From Anoplopoma fimbria (lineage: Eukaryota; Chordata; Actinopteri; Perciformes; Anoplopomatidae), in contig NC_072453.1 of NCBI RefSeq assembly GCF_027596085.1, positions 10,599,948 through 10,663,947 on the forward strand: a DNA stretch of 64,000 nucleotides, written 5' to 3'. Under the pieces are notes generated by a model. It searched no databases. It was not told the DNA's origin and saw only the letters and a program-made list of their open reading frames with translations. This document shows positions 10,901 through 24,000 of this stretch, piece by piece; position 1 is the stretch's first letter; every line of letters begins with the position of its first letter. The translations under genes and the position numbers were made by a program.

Positions 10901-13900
10901 CATTATGTCAACCATCAGTTTTACTCTTAATTTTCTAGGATGAGTTTGAGAGAAAGGTTCTCTTCTTTTTCAGTTATTTCAATTCAAGGACAACATACAT
11001 GTAAAGATCACATGGTTGATTGTTAGAGAAAGGGATTTGATGCATTACAAAATTACAACCATGAAAACAATTTGAATAATTTTACTTTTACAGTTGCTAA
11101 TTCAAAATTAATTTCCTTTTTTATTTTTTATTAATTTATCAACTATGAAACTGAAGTAGAATCATCAAAAGTGAGATTATGCTCATATTTTCATTACTTT
11201 TACGTCTTTCGATGACTCCTATATGTATAGCTAACCCAACCCGAACATTACACGGATAACGGATATTTTTATTGCTTCTATTTTGTTATTATATTTATTG
11301 TACTATATTACATATTTTATGTATTTTTGTATTTACTATTCATTTTATTTCTATTTCCCAAGATTGTTCTTGTATAACCTCAGAGACAATAAGCTTCTAG
11401 ACTCTTTATTATTACTGGGATAAGGATAGTGATTCATTTCAGAAAACGTTTGATTAATGTTTTAATTCCACATCTGTGGGAATTCATGCATCTCTAAACT
11501 GGAGTAAAAGTCTTAAATGGAGTCAGGAACTTAAACCCCACAGTATTACAGAAGGAGAACAGCTTCAGTGTTATCTGTTCTGTACCTGGCCGGCGGTCGG
11601 GTCAGTGTCACCTGACAACATGTGCATGATGGTGCTCTTTCCTGCTCCGTTTGGGCCCAACAGTCCAAGAACTTCACCTGAAGTTAGAAACAGAAGATTT
11701 ATTTTTCCTGAAACAAAGACTTTGGCTGAAGTCTAAACAGTTTGGTAACCAAGCAATTGAAAGTATAAGTGCTCTTAACAAAAAGAGTAAACATACCTTT
11801 GCGAACACAGAAATTGATGTTCTTTGCGGCCACTTTCCTCGACTTGTTCAGAGAGAAACCTTCTCTTCTACCTTTGTACTGCTTCCTCAGGTTACTCACA
11901 ACCACGGCTGGTTTCTGAATACCACAGACACAGTGAAGACAGAGGAAATTAACTTATGTTCAACACATTTTGATGGTAAGTGATGAAAAATGTACCATGA
12001 ATAAGAGGGGAAAAAAAGTTATGAAAATTTGACATCTTGTGCACCATTCATATGTTGTGAGCTTGGCGTCTAAAGTCAGGCATAAAAACAGATCCTCTCA
12101 ATTTCCCGCTGGACACAAATTCACTACAGGTCTTATTACACCGAAGAAAAAGGTGAAAGATCAGATTTTGACTCACCTCTTCACAGGACTGGCAGGTGAG
12201 GGCCTCCTTCACTCTGGCCTTCTCCATCTGAACATCCTCATCCTCGTTCAGCCCTTCCTCAGGGTTTTTCTCAACTTTGGGCTTTGACTTGGACGACATC
12301 CTGGAAATGCAAAATAATCTTCTATCATGAGTCTCTATTCAGACAAAGAATCTTGCGATATGACCTGAAATCTGATCACTACCTGTCGATTGTCCTCCCT
12401 CCGTAACGGATCTCAAGCCAACGAAGCAGGAAAAGCAGCAGGATGCACTGGAGATACGGCTGAGCACAGAAACAGACACGCAGTGTTATGGCTGAACGTT
12501 TACTGAACTTTACTGTAGAGATGTTTGGCTAAAATGTTTTAAATTATATACATACAGCTATAATAGCAATGAGAAGGTTCTTCCACAAGAAGTTCTCCTC
12601 ATACAGAGAGGGGAGGAAGGTTGCCTGTAAACGGAGAAAACACCAGACTCCATTCACAAAAACAGCAATTTTACCTCACAGAAAACTGGGGTTTCTGGTC
12701 TACCGCTGCTTCGATCGGTTAGTTTGTATGCGTTATTGTGTGACTTTGGTAAATCCAAACTATCCCTTTAAAACACCAAAGTGTTATATGGGAAAGATGA
12801 TGAGGGGGTTTAGTCATACAGTATATGCAGCCGGAAAACACAGAAAGAGCTAAAATAGGCAACAATCTACATAGAACTGTTGGGTAAATTCTTGTTAATT
12901 CACAGTGTTTTCATCACTTCTTTATCAGGTTGTCTAAAATGTAGCATAATGCAGATTTAACACAAAAAGGCAGATAAACCACTGAAAGAACTGACTGGTT
13001 GAGCTCCTACCTTGGTGATACAGTTAAGGCAGCCCATGAGAGGATACAGAGGGTTGAAGAAACACAAGAGGTTGTGCAGATTTCTGGTCAGTTCGGGGTT
13101 GTCGTTCACAAATGACAACTGAACCAGCGAGGCCGACACCACACACACCTGAAGAGCCAAAACAATAATCCCATTAACATGTATTTTAGTTATTGGGATC
13201 ACAGCTCTTCTCACATTTCATCGTGCTGTTTGACATTTTGGAAAGTGGTTAAACCTGTATTCTAATATTCTAAATGTGTATACATCAGACACACAGCCTC
13301 ACCATCATGGAGATGACAGAGAAGAAATCCCTGTTGCTCTGGACCCGAGCGAAGCCAAAAGAAAACACGTAATTGAAGAGGATCATGGCTGGACCAAAGC
13401 CGACAGTACACAGGACCTACGAGAGGGGAGAGGAGAAGTCAGGAAAATGAATATGTAGATGTGTCAAAACGGAATTAAAGTATTGTTTTCCGAGGCATGA
13501 AACATATAATAATCTTATATGTAAAGGGCAGTACGGACCACAGAGGTGAGGTTGCTGGAGGTGAGCAGGCTTCCAGTGTGGAAGGAGAAGAGGATGATGG
13601 TCATGCAGGAGAGGATGAGGTAGTAGAAGGGGATGTCCACAGCGGCCTGTCCGCACCAGTAGGCTGACGGCACCAGACCAGAGATACGTAGCGTTGAGCG
13701 ACACTTGATCTGAAAGAGAAAAGAATATATACACATGGATTAAAATATAGGGTTATTATAGCTGACATCTACAGTATTATAACATTAATAATCAAGAGTG
13801 GATCTGTGGGAAAGCCAGCAGGGCTATGCATAAAAAGAATAGAAAGAAAACACAATCTAACCAACTTCTATGAGTTTCTATGTGCGCTAGAGGAGGGGAC

Positions 13901-16900
13901 AGGAGTGCTATGGTACCTTTGATGGGACAGCTGTGTCTAAAACAAACCACGTAACTATGACATACCCGGTTTGACTCGACCTCGAGACCTTTATCACATG
14001 AGATGCCCTTCTTTCATGTTTCCTGCTGCTGTCTACTTCTCAGACTGTCCAATGAAGGCAAAGTGCCAAAAAAACATTCTTTAAAAGTGAAGGTGTATAG
14101 TTCCCCATCTCAGCCCCTTCACAGTAGTAAGACTCCCCTCTCTCTTTTTTTTTTTTAGGTGCAAACTATAGTTTAAAATCCAAATTAAAAAAGGGACAAT
14201 TTACCCCAAAATCAAAAACACATTTCTTTTCTCTTACCTTTAGTGCCACTTATGAATCTAGATTTTTTTTGGTGTGAGTTGCAGAGTGTATATCCGCCGA
14301 ACTACACCTGCCAACTGCATCACCCTTCAGGAAGAAGACACAGCGCTTTGGGCACCACAAGCAGAGTGCCATCTAGTTTCATTATATTGAAAAGAAGGCA
14401 GACATCTCTAGGGCAAATATTACTAACAGTCGGCAACTCACATCAAAACAATCTAGATTAACGAATAACACAACAGGAAGGGGGGGGAACTGTCTCTTTA
14501 AGAAATCAACCATCTTAGTCAATGTGTGTTAATGCTGTGATGATTTCTTATCCTTGTGAAATAAATGCCTCGCTGGACAGATGAAATGATCGTTGGTAGG
14601 TGAGTGATTACCTCTCGGTCTCGAGTGTGGTCCATTGCAAAATACGCAGGCATTCCGGCTGCCAGCATTCCCAGTATGATGGCCTCTATGTACACCAGAG
14701 CGTAGGACGTAGCATCTGGGATTTGCTGAGAGATGTCACAATGGAAAACATTTACTATCTTTAAATGACTCAGGCTAACGGGATAGCTAAGATCTGTGTC
14801 ATTTGCCTCCTTAAATACTCACATAATCAAATGGTTTGGTCCAGGTTCTGATCTGTCCAGTACCATTCAGTCCTCTTAGAAGAGCGTTGCTTAGTATATT
14901 GACAGTCATAGGCAAGGAGTGAACCGTGGTGCTGTTGAACGCAACACTGTATTTGAAACCCTGTCGACAGTAAGAAGAGAAAGTGTTAAAGAGAGTCCAC
15001 TCCATCTAAATAAAAGGCTCTCGGCTAGAGGACTCAGCAGCTCTCAAACAAATGGCTCTTCATCTGGAACACTACGACTACATTAACTGATGTAAGAGAG
15101 GCGAGCCCACATCAGAAGCTTCATCTCCAGTTTCAACATCTGGTATCAAAAAAAAGAAATTGAATAATAGAGTGACCTTGCTGGATCCTGTTACGTTGAT
15201 GGCAGCGCTGTGTGGAGCTGCAGCCATGTAGTCGCTGTGTTTCATCATATCCACTTTGATGTCCTGAGACTGAAGGTTGTGAATGAAGTCAGAAATATCA
15301 GAGTCTGTTGGAAAAAGAAAGAAGGCAAAACTAACCCACGTGCAAGAAAATGGCAAAAAAAAAAAAAAAAAGAAATGGAGGAAATGCAGTGAGAGCAAAA
15401 GGAGTATTGAGAGGGACATCATCAAGGAGGTCGGTTAGAATTGCACCCATGGGACAAATCTTATTGATTGTGGTTTGAGGTGTCATTTAACAGTCGTACA
15501 GCAGTCAGTATCCCATCACAATATTGAGCACCAGGCCGCACTTTCTAATAGAGAGAAGATCCGAGACCTCATTGAAAACCTGAAAACCTAAACCTTTAAG
15601 CTCGTTTCCTTCCAGAATAAAAAAATCTCCGTCAGACTCACCTGAGGAGTTCTGAACCAGGAGGCTGGTGGCATATCTCCGCTGTGCCTGGTTTCTTTTG
15701 AGGAGGTAAATGGGCAGAAACTGACGGTCTGGGGAGTGGATCCGGATGTTTCCTGTGGCCAGAGATAGGACGAGCACTGCGGCAACAAACACCAGGAACA
15801 AGGCCAGACTGCAGGAGAAGGGAGGAGGTGAGGAGAGACCAGAGAAATGGACGGGACAATGTCTCAAGAAAAAAATAAATGGGAAATGGGAATAAGCCAA
15901 GAAACTTTTAAATCTAGTTTCTTGATTAATAAGTTAATTTTATTAAAATAAATATAAGCAAACATAGGTTAGAGTATATTAAATATGTATAAGAAGCACT
16001 GCTTATACAACAAATTGCTCTTTCATAAAGTGCAACTTTATATTTTACAATGATAAAAATATTTAGCTTTTTGATTTCATCAAAGTTTATTTGCATGTAA
16101 TGAGTGTTATGGATGTGTGAACATTCAAAGCTGCTCTGCAGCTGAAATTGTCTAAATAGTGCAGAGTCTTCTTATTTAAAATATTACATAGACAACTACA
16201 TTTAAAGAAAAAAATATTTAACTAAACACTGTCATGTTTGGCAGCAAGTTCAGTATCTCAGACCTGAAACTGGAACTTTTTCAAATCCTTTTTGTCTCTG
16301 AATACTCACGTGTAAATGAAGGCCTTCCTCTCCCTGCGCATGTTGAGCATGTGCAGCCAGGCCACGGCGCTGAACTGCTGCCGCCACAGAGCGTGACCCG
16401 ACACCACGTCTGACTTGCTGTCCGAGAACGTCAGCAGCCGCTGGTCTGTGTCGTCCACAGAGGTGGTGTCACAGTCGTCCTCCACCTGCTCCCGGTTGAA
16501 CACACTGTAGTCTGAAGACAAACAGACGGACAAATACTTATCGGGACAGTCGTTTTATTGAAAAAGGAAGTTTGGGAACACTGCTTTGGCAACACACGCA
16601 CCAGCTTGGTCCACTTCAGCCTCAGCCTCCAAGCGAAGAAAAACATCCTCCAGTGTTGTCATGGAAACCCCATAGTTGATAATTCCCAGATTGGGTTGAC
16701 AGTCGAGCTCCGAGAACAAGCCTATGAAAAAAACAAAATAATCAGTACTTGCTGTTACGGTCAAAGCTGAGTCACAAATGAGTTGCAGTCATTCTTTAAG
16801 CATCTGACTGTGTGAGGCTTGTGTAGACAGTAAGAAGGGTGGCAGTCAGACGAGGCTAGGTAATTGTAAAAAGAAATAAAAAAAGGGATAGTTTGAATGT

Positions 16901-19900
16901 CTTGAAGTGGTGTTGTTTGAGGTACTTAAACTTTGTCACACAATTACATGTAAAATATTGTGATAAAGTTTTTTGCTGCAGCAGGACATTGCTTAGCTTC
17001 TGTGCTGGTACTCCTGTCTGTTCAGAACTATCCCTTTAACTAGATGGTGGGGTCTGACCTGAAAATGTGTCCATGCTCTCAAAAGGCAGCGTGAATGTCA
17101 ACTCTGCCTCTTGTTGTCGAGATAACATTGCTTTGGGAACATGGTGGTTGACAAGTGACGAGATCTTTTCAGCTTCACATCCTTCATTGATTGACATTCT
17201 GCAGAACAGAAAAAAAAAAATCAACTGAATTATACAGAATACATTTTTACATCATCAACTTTATTAATCTTTTGTAGGATTTGTACATCATTTTATACAT
17301 TTATCATGCTATTATTTAAATGGTACACCAATGGGCCACTGAGGTTTTTAAATACCCAAAGATAGGTGACTGTTCTGCAACTTGTAGTTATTTCAAATAC
17401 TTGAAAGTTGAAAGAATAAACTACATCAGGGAGGTTAAATCTACTTGCCTGAGATGATATCCCACACCACACTTGATCTTGAGATACAGAGAAGAGCCGA
17501 CACATTTCAGCTGTCCTTGAGAGATCACAGCTTTGCGATCTGGAGAAAATAAAAATGAAATCTGTGTTTAATAATAAAAACAAATGATATGATACTGTGA
17601 AACTGTAGTTGGCTAGAAACAATTTCAGACTGCAACTCAGACTCAGATGCACCTTGAAGTTGCTTATTCAAAAAAAAACAAAAAAACATGGAGAACTTTG
17701 ATGAATCCTTGAATCTTTCTTAGACTCTTTCTTTACACTCAAATATTGTGTGTTATAAGTTTACAGCAGAGGCTTAGTGACACAATTCTATAATTAAAAT
17801 ATAATTAATTTGGACTTTTAACTTATTAAAAAGGGTAAGAGTAAGAGTTTTAATTTCCAAGTTGTGGTGACATCTGCCTCATGGTTTTGGTCCCTTTGGA
17901 TCAGTGAATGTTATGCGACAGAAAAAGTTCATACCAGCAAGAATGTCAGCCTCGTCCATGTAGTGTGTGCTGAGGACAGTGACCCTGCCGGCCCTGCGGC
18001 TCTTCAGCAGGGACCAGACCTGGTGCCTGGAGCAGGGGTCCATGCCTGCTGTGGGCTCGTCCAAGAGCAGGATCTGGAAGGAACAAACGTGGTGCAAACT
18101 GCTTAGAATGGGCTCAAGCTTATGTAATCATGATAGGACTGGTGGGAGAGGGACCGATAACTACAAGTATTTCAAATACCTTCCAGTCTGGGACACACAA
18201 AAACACATTAAAGTAAACGATTAATAGTAAAATAACTTTCTCAAGGTACCTTTGGATCTCCCAGAATGGCGATGCCCACAGAGAGTTTCCTCTTTTGGCC
18301 TCCACTCAGATTCTTGGCCTGAGCAGTCTTAATCTTCTCCAAGTCCAGATCCTTCAGGACTTTGGATACCTATTAGAAAGAAGCAAAATCTCCTTCAAAA
18401 TCACTTTCTTGAATCAACAGTCCCTCTAGTCACCCTGATGCTTCATTTCTGAATAAGCCATCTAAAATTAGATAAGATGACGTATGCTCATGCATTTAAA
18501 TAATTTCAGACAAAACATTTGACAAAATAGGCCTTCGAAACAAAACTACATATAAGACAGATGCTGTTAGAGCTTCTCATAACCTCAGCGTCGATGTCCG
18601 AGGGTGCGATCCCTTTGATGGCAGCAAATATCCTCAGGTGCTCCTCCACAGTGAGCACATCAAAGATGATGTTGAACTGGGGGCAGATTCCCACCAGCTG
18701 CTTCATGTCCGACCCCTCAGCGATCTCTGCTACGGGGGTGCCGTAGATGGTGGCCGAGCCGCTAGTGGGCGGGCAGATGCCACACAGGATGTTCATGAGA
18801 GTGGACTTTCCGGCTCCGCTGTGTCCCAGCAGAGCCGTGATCTGGCCCTCATAGATGTCAAACGTCAAACCTGAGGGAAGGGTGTAAAGAAAGAGAAGAA
18901 AATGCACATGAACATTAAAGCAGACACACAGAAGGGCTGAACAACATATGTTTTCAGCATTGACATCATTAGACACTATGGAAACCAGTTTTCTGCCCAA
19001 TAAAGAATGATAACTTGCAGGCAAAGATTGATCTTTGACTAATCTCTATGTGTAACCAACATTATGTATCCTGTGATGAAACAACATTTTGCATACCACG
19101 AAGGTATGCTTTTTATTTTTTTTTATTTTTTTAGGTATTGAGTTCTCTAAATGGTGCAACAGATATTAAAAGCTGCACATATTTATGAAAAAAATGTTAG
19201 TTTGCTCTGCTTGTTTCTCTGACAAACTAAAGATCCAGACGTTCGGTGACTAAAATCCTTCATTCAGTTAATATGTATATTTAAAAAACACCAAGATCTA
19301 AAAAGTATATATTAAAACAGGGCTTAAACTGCATAAAAGGTTATTTTTGTTGTTTCTGTTTTGTTTTGAAGTCTGATATTTGTGCTTTTTTATGTGTGAA
19401 AACTTATAATAATGTCTTGGCAAGAAGCTCCTTTGTAAAAGAGATTTTAAATCTCAATGGGACCATTCTGAATAAAGATAAAAGTTAAATTAATAAAACA
19501 AACGGACCGTTACTGGGCTGGAAAATTGTTGGAAATATTTGGAAAATGTAAGCACACAAAAAGCTTTTGAAAGTTGAAGTGTTCAGGACTCACCTCTCAG
19601 CGCCTCCACCACGTTGTCCTTCTCTTTGTACACTTTGTGGATGTTGTTGATGCTGCCAGAGAAGGAGCAAACAAAGCAATGTAGCAGCAAGATTTCATTT
19701 CAAGAAGTGTAAACACAGAAGCAGTGTCAGAATGAAGAGCAGCTCTCAGGTTACAGGCTGGTCCCACCGGCTCTCCTCAGCCAGCAGGGATAGAGCAGTG
19801 AGTGGTGTTTGGCAATGAACCAAGAACAGAGCCAGGCTGAATTTTTAGCTGAGTCTGACATTGAATTCTACTAGAAGCCTCCATCTCTCTCCTCATGTTA

Positions 19901-20989
19901 CATAATCATCCTATAAATGGATATTTTTGTGCTAAAACATCCTTAAAACTTGAATTTAACCCCCTGCGTGAAATGAGTGAAACTACAAAATGATCCACTA
20001 TTAAAAGAATAGCATTTCATCAAACTGTAGTAACCTTTCCAGTCATTTAACAGGCTGCATTTCCAAGAAGCACTTATTGCAACAGAAAAATCCACCAACT
20101 GTCAATCAATATGCCAGTTTAGATTTTTACCGGATGGCCTCTTTCCCTCTGAACTCAGGGGAAACGGGCTCGACAGACTCGTCGACACCAGGAGCTCCTT
20201 TCACATCCGTGTCGTACACCGAGCTCACTTCAACGTAGCGCTTTCTGCGTTTGGACCAATAGGATGGCTTCAGGAAGTACACCAAGGACCTCTTCATTCC
20301 AAACTCACCTGCATTTCAGACAAAATGTAATTGTTAATAACACTAAAAGAAAGATAGGTTAAGATTAAACTTAAGTGACCCCACTTGGCAATAGCAGAAC
20401 TGATATGACTAATAGTATTAAAGCAGATTTAATTAGTTGTGAATTATATTGAGGTATACTGTGTGTGCGTCTGTGTACTTACCCGGCAGTACCTGGTCCA
20501 GGTAGATAGCCAACAGAAGGTAGAGGAAGCAGTCCACAACCAGCATGAGCAGGGGCACGTAAAGAGGATGAGGGCCGTTGGCCAGCGAGGAAAACACAGC
20601 ACCATCTCCCTGGGCCTCCAGGTAAACCACCTAACATATTTAGACACATTATTAACAAGTGTGTTTATTTTGGGAGGGGAATAATACCAACAAGTCAGTA
20701 TTAACTACATTAATTGTGAAATTTATCAGCCAATCAGGCGTTTCATTACACGGCATTTACTGGAAGATGAGCATTTGAAAGACATTTGTCACCTGTGCGA
20801 TCCCGATTGAGAAGGCGCTGGGGGAGAGCAGGCAGAGAAGCCAGACCAGAGGCTGAGGGAAGTCCTTCATCAGCACGGTGAACAGAGACAGGCAGCCAAA
20901 CACCACCGTCAGCATGGAGCCCACTGTGCTGGCAAACTTGGGCTTCTTAAATAAGGGAGTCAGCATGAAGGAGAAAAAGATCTGTGGAA

Positions 20990-21026
<37 letters not shown>

Positions 21027-24000
21027 CAGAGGGAGATGAAGGAGGAAAAATAATCAGTATTATTATGACTCAAACCATGAAAGCTGCTGTACTGAGAGCA
21101 CAAAAACACCTGTTTTAGTTTTAAGAAACTGGTTTAGAGACTGTACTGGGGGATATATCAATGTCTAACAGGTTGGAAAAAAATCACCACACCAATAAGA
21201 GCGTTTTTAAGTCCAATAGTCAACTTTAATTGAAAAAAGATAGATGCAATCGTTTCTAAAATTCTAAAAATAAAATTAATCTAATAAAATATTCTGCTTC
21301 AATCCATATTTGTTGGCATTTAGCTTTTTTTTTTTTAAACATAATTTTCACTTCAGTTTGTTCTCCAGCACACGAGAGGCAGCACTCACTAGTTATATAT
21401 TTATTAAAGTTGATTTAGAAAAGAAAGACTGATTCATTTAATCCAAAGAATCACTGTTTTTTTATTGGAGGATTTTGTTTGAAGATTTTTTTAGGGTTTA
21501 GAAATCTCAGAAAAGTATAAGTCAAAACCTGGGAAAATAAAACCCAAAGCATCTGCATGTCTAGTAGACACCATTCAAGCTAAATGAGAAGATATGAATA
21601 TGTCTAAGACCCTTTAAACAAAGCAACACAGGTTTACTTTCCCACTATCACAGCTCTACTCACCGATGATATTCCGTAGAGGAAGATGAGGAAGAAGACA
21701 ACAAGGAAGTCACTGTTAGGGAAGAGCGCCGTGTACGTAGCGATGATGGACATCAGGAAGGACATGGTGGTCACCAGAGCAGCATACAGGAGGCCCCATG
21801 ACAACCTGTTGAACAACACAAAACCTTAAGCATAGACACAAACAAAAACATACTAACAAAACTTTTAAAACTACAGTGACCGAGCCCTCTTCTTCCTCAC
21901 CAGAACGAGGTGTCGTAGAGCCCCATCATGGTCATGGTGTCCTTGAGGCGATGTTCCTTCTCAGCTGCCACATTGACGATGAGGAAGGTGACGAAGGGTG
22001 TGAAGGCCAGGACCAGGTAGATGGAGATGAGGGCGTGGGGGAATTTCTGCACCTCCACGGAGCCTGGCTGACCCATCATCACCACCTGCAGGTCCATCTC
22101 ACTCCACACTGAACGCTTTGTTTGCATCTGTACACGGCACATGGACCATAAACTCTTCATCAATCTAAGAATATGACTAATATTCATTACAGATTCATTG
22201 ATCAACATTTTTTTCTATTTTACTAATCAAACAATTGAATTGTTCATTATATCGAACCTTTCTTGAACAACGTTAACCATAGATGACATACCGTTTATGT
22301 ATTCATCCTCAATGATTTCTCTATATTCTTTCAGATTCTCTTAACTTGTATCTAGCTATTTAACATCTATTGGCGTTTTCTTTATTGTATAATAAGTAAA
22401 AGCAACACGTGCTGCATCCTCATTCCTCTTTCGGGTCTAGTGGGTTCACGCTAAAGAACATTGTGCTGATCTCTGGCTTGTCTCACCTGGATGATGGCTG
22501 CATCGATCAGAGACTGGAGGCGGATGAAGCCAGAGTACCAGTAGTTAGCTGCTCTGCAGTTCAAGGAGCTGGTATAACAGTTGGCTGGAGGAAAACGAGC
22601 ACAATGACAACAACATAAGGACTGTGCGTGTCAGATATATGTGACGTTTTTCTTTTTCATTTCAGCTCTAGAAGTAATAATCGTGTTTGCTTGCTGTATC
22701 ATAATACTGTATAATGTTCTAATAAAACAGGTTTTTATTTCCCATCATGGGGAATACAGCCTACGGAAGCCCTAAGAGATACGTGAGAAAAAAAAAGTCT
22801 GTTTATCTCCTGTTTTTGTGACCTAAAAACAAATTAAAAAAGGTTTTGCCAGTATAATCTGTTTAAGTTTTTTTTCTTTCATATGTGAAAGCAGGCAAAC
22901 AAAATTTAGAGCAGGGGATTCATTTCTGTGTTTTTGTCGGGATCATTTTATGTTTGTTGTTGTAATACTAACTTCGGCCACAAGAGGCTAAAGTGCACCA
23001 CTATTACAATTAGGACTAAAAGCAAGAGTTTCAATTAACATAACTCGCTAACACATAATATATGTACCTCGTGTTTATAGCGCATGGGGACATTTATAAA
23101 AAAAAATTATCCGACAAAACTTTTTTACCCGTTTTTACAGAAAAAAATATGTTTCTGCTCTTTTTCCACTAGGCAAAATTTATATTTGTCCTGTTTCACA
23201 GATTAAAAACAAAAGGAAGTTAGAAAGATGATCCTGGCTAAAACCCTTTCTAACCTGTTTTGAAGTCATAAATACAAGAGAGAAAACAATATTAAATCAG
23301 ACTTACAAAATGGATCACCAGAATTCTTTTTTAAACTTGCCTTTCGGGGCTTCAGTAACAGTCTGTAAATCCATTTCAAATAAAATATACAACATCTGAA
23401 AAGTAACCTTATATATATATATATATATGTGTATATATACATAAAGGAGGCACAATTAAAGAAAGACACATTAAACTATACCAATAGATTCTGTGTAATC
23501 GCTGGGTAAGGGCAGCTGGCTGTACGGGAAGCGTATCCTGTAAGAAGTGGCAGAGCTGTCCATGAACACAACGCCGACATAGCTGGAGGGCTCATACAGG
23601 CTGGCGTTCTCCAGGTCCTCCTCACTGGCAAACATCTCCAGACGATCCTGCATGTCTGAAAACACGAGGAGGAGGAGGAGGAGGAGGAGGAGGAGGAGTA
23701 AGCTGTCATAAACCAAGAATATTTTGTGCCAGTAACCTTCTCGTTTCCCTTCCTCAGTCACTTTACCATTTGATTAGGAACAACACACGGATGAGACGGA
23801 TCTCAGGCACTTACGCATCTCCTGGGCCACCTCTTCCATGATGTGGTTGGTGATGTTATTGATCGGCGTGTAGCCCAGGCCCTTTAGGAAGTGGTCGTCA
23901 CGCTCCAGCTCCACGGTGTTGATGCCTCCATAGTAAACGTGAGGATTCAGGGTGCTGATGAGTATCAGGAGACCCAACAGTAGCAGAGGTAGGATCAGTT

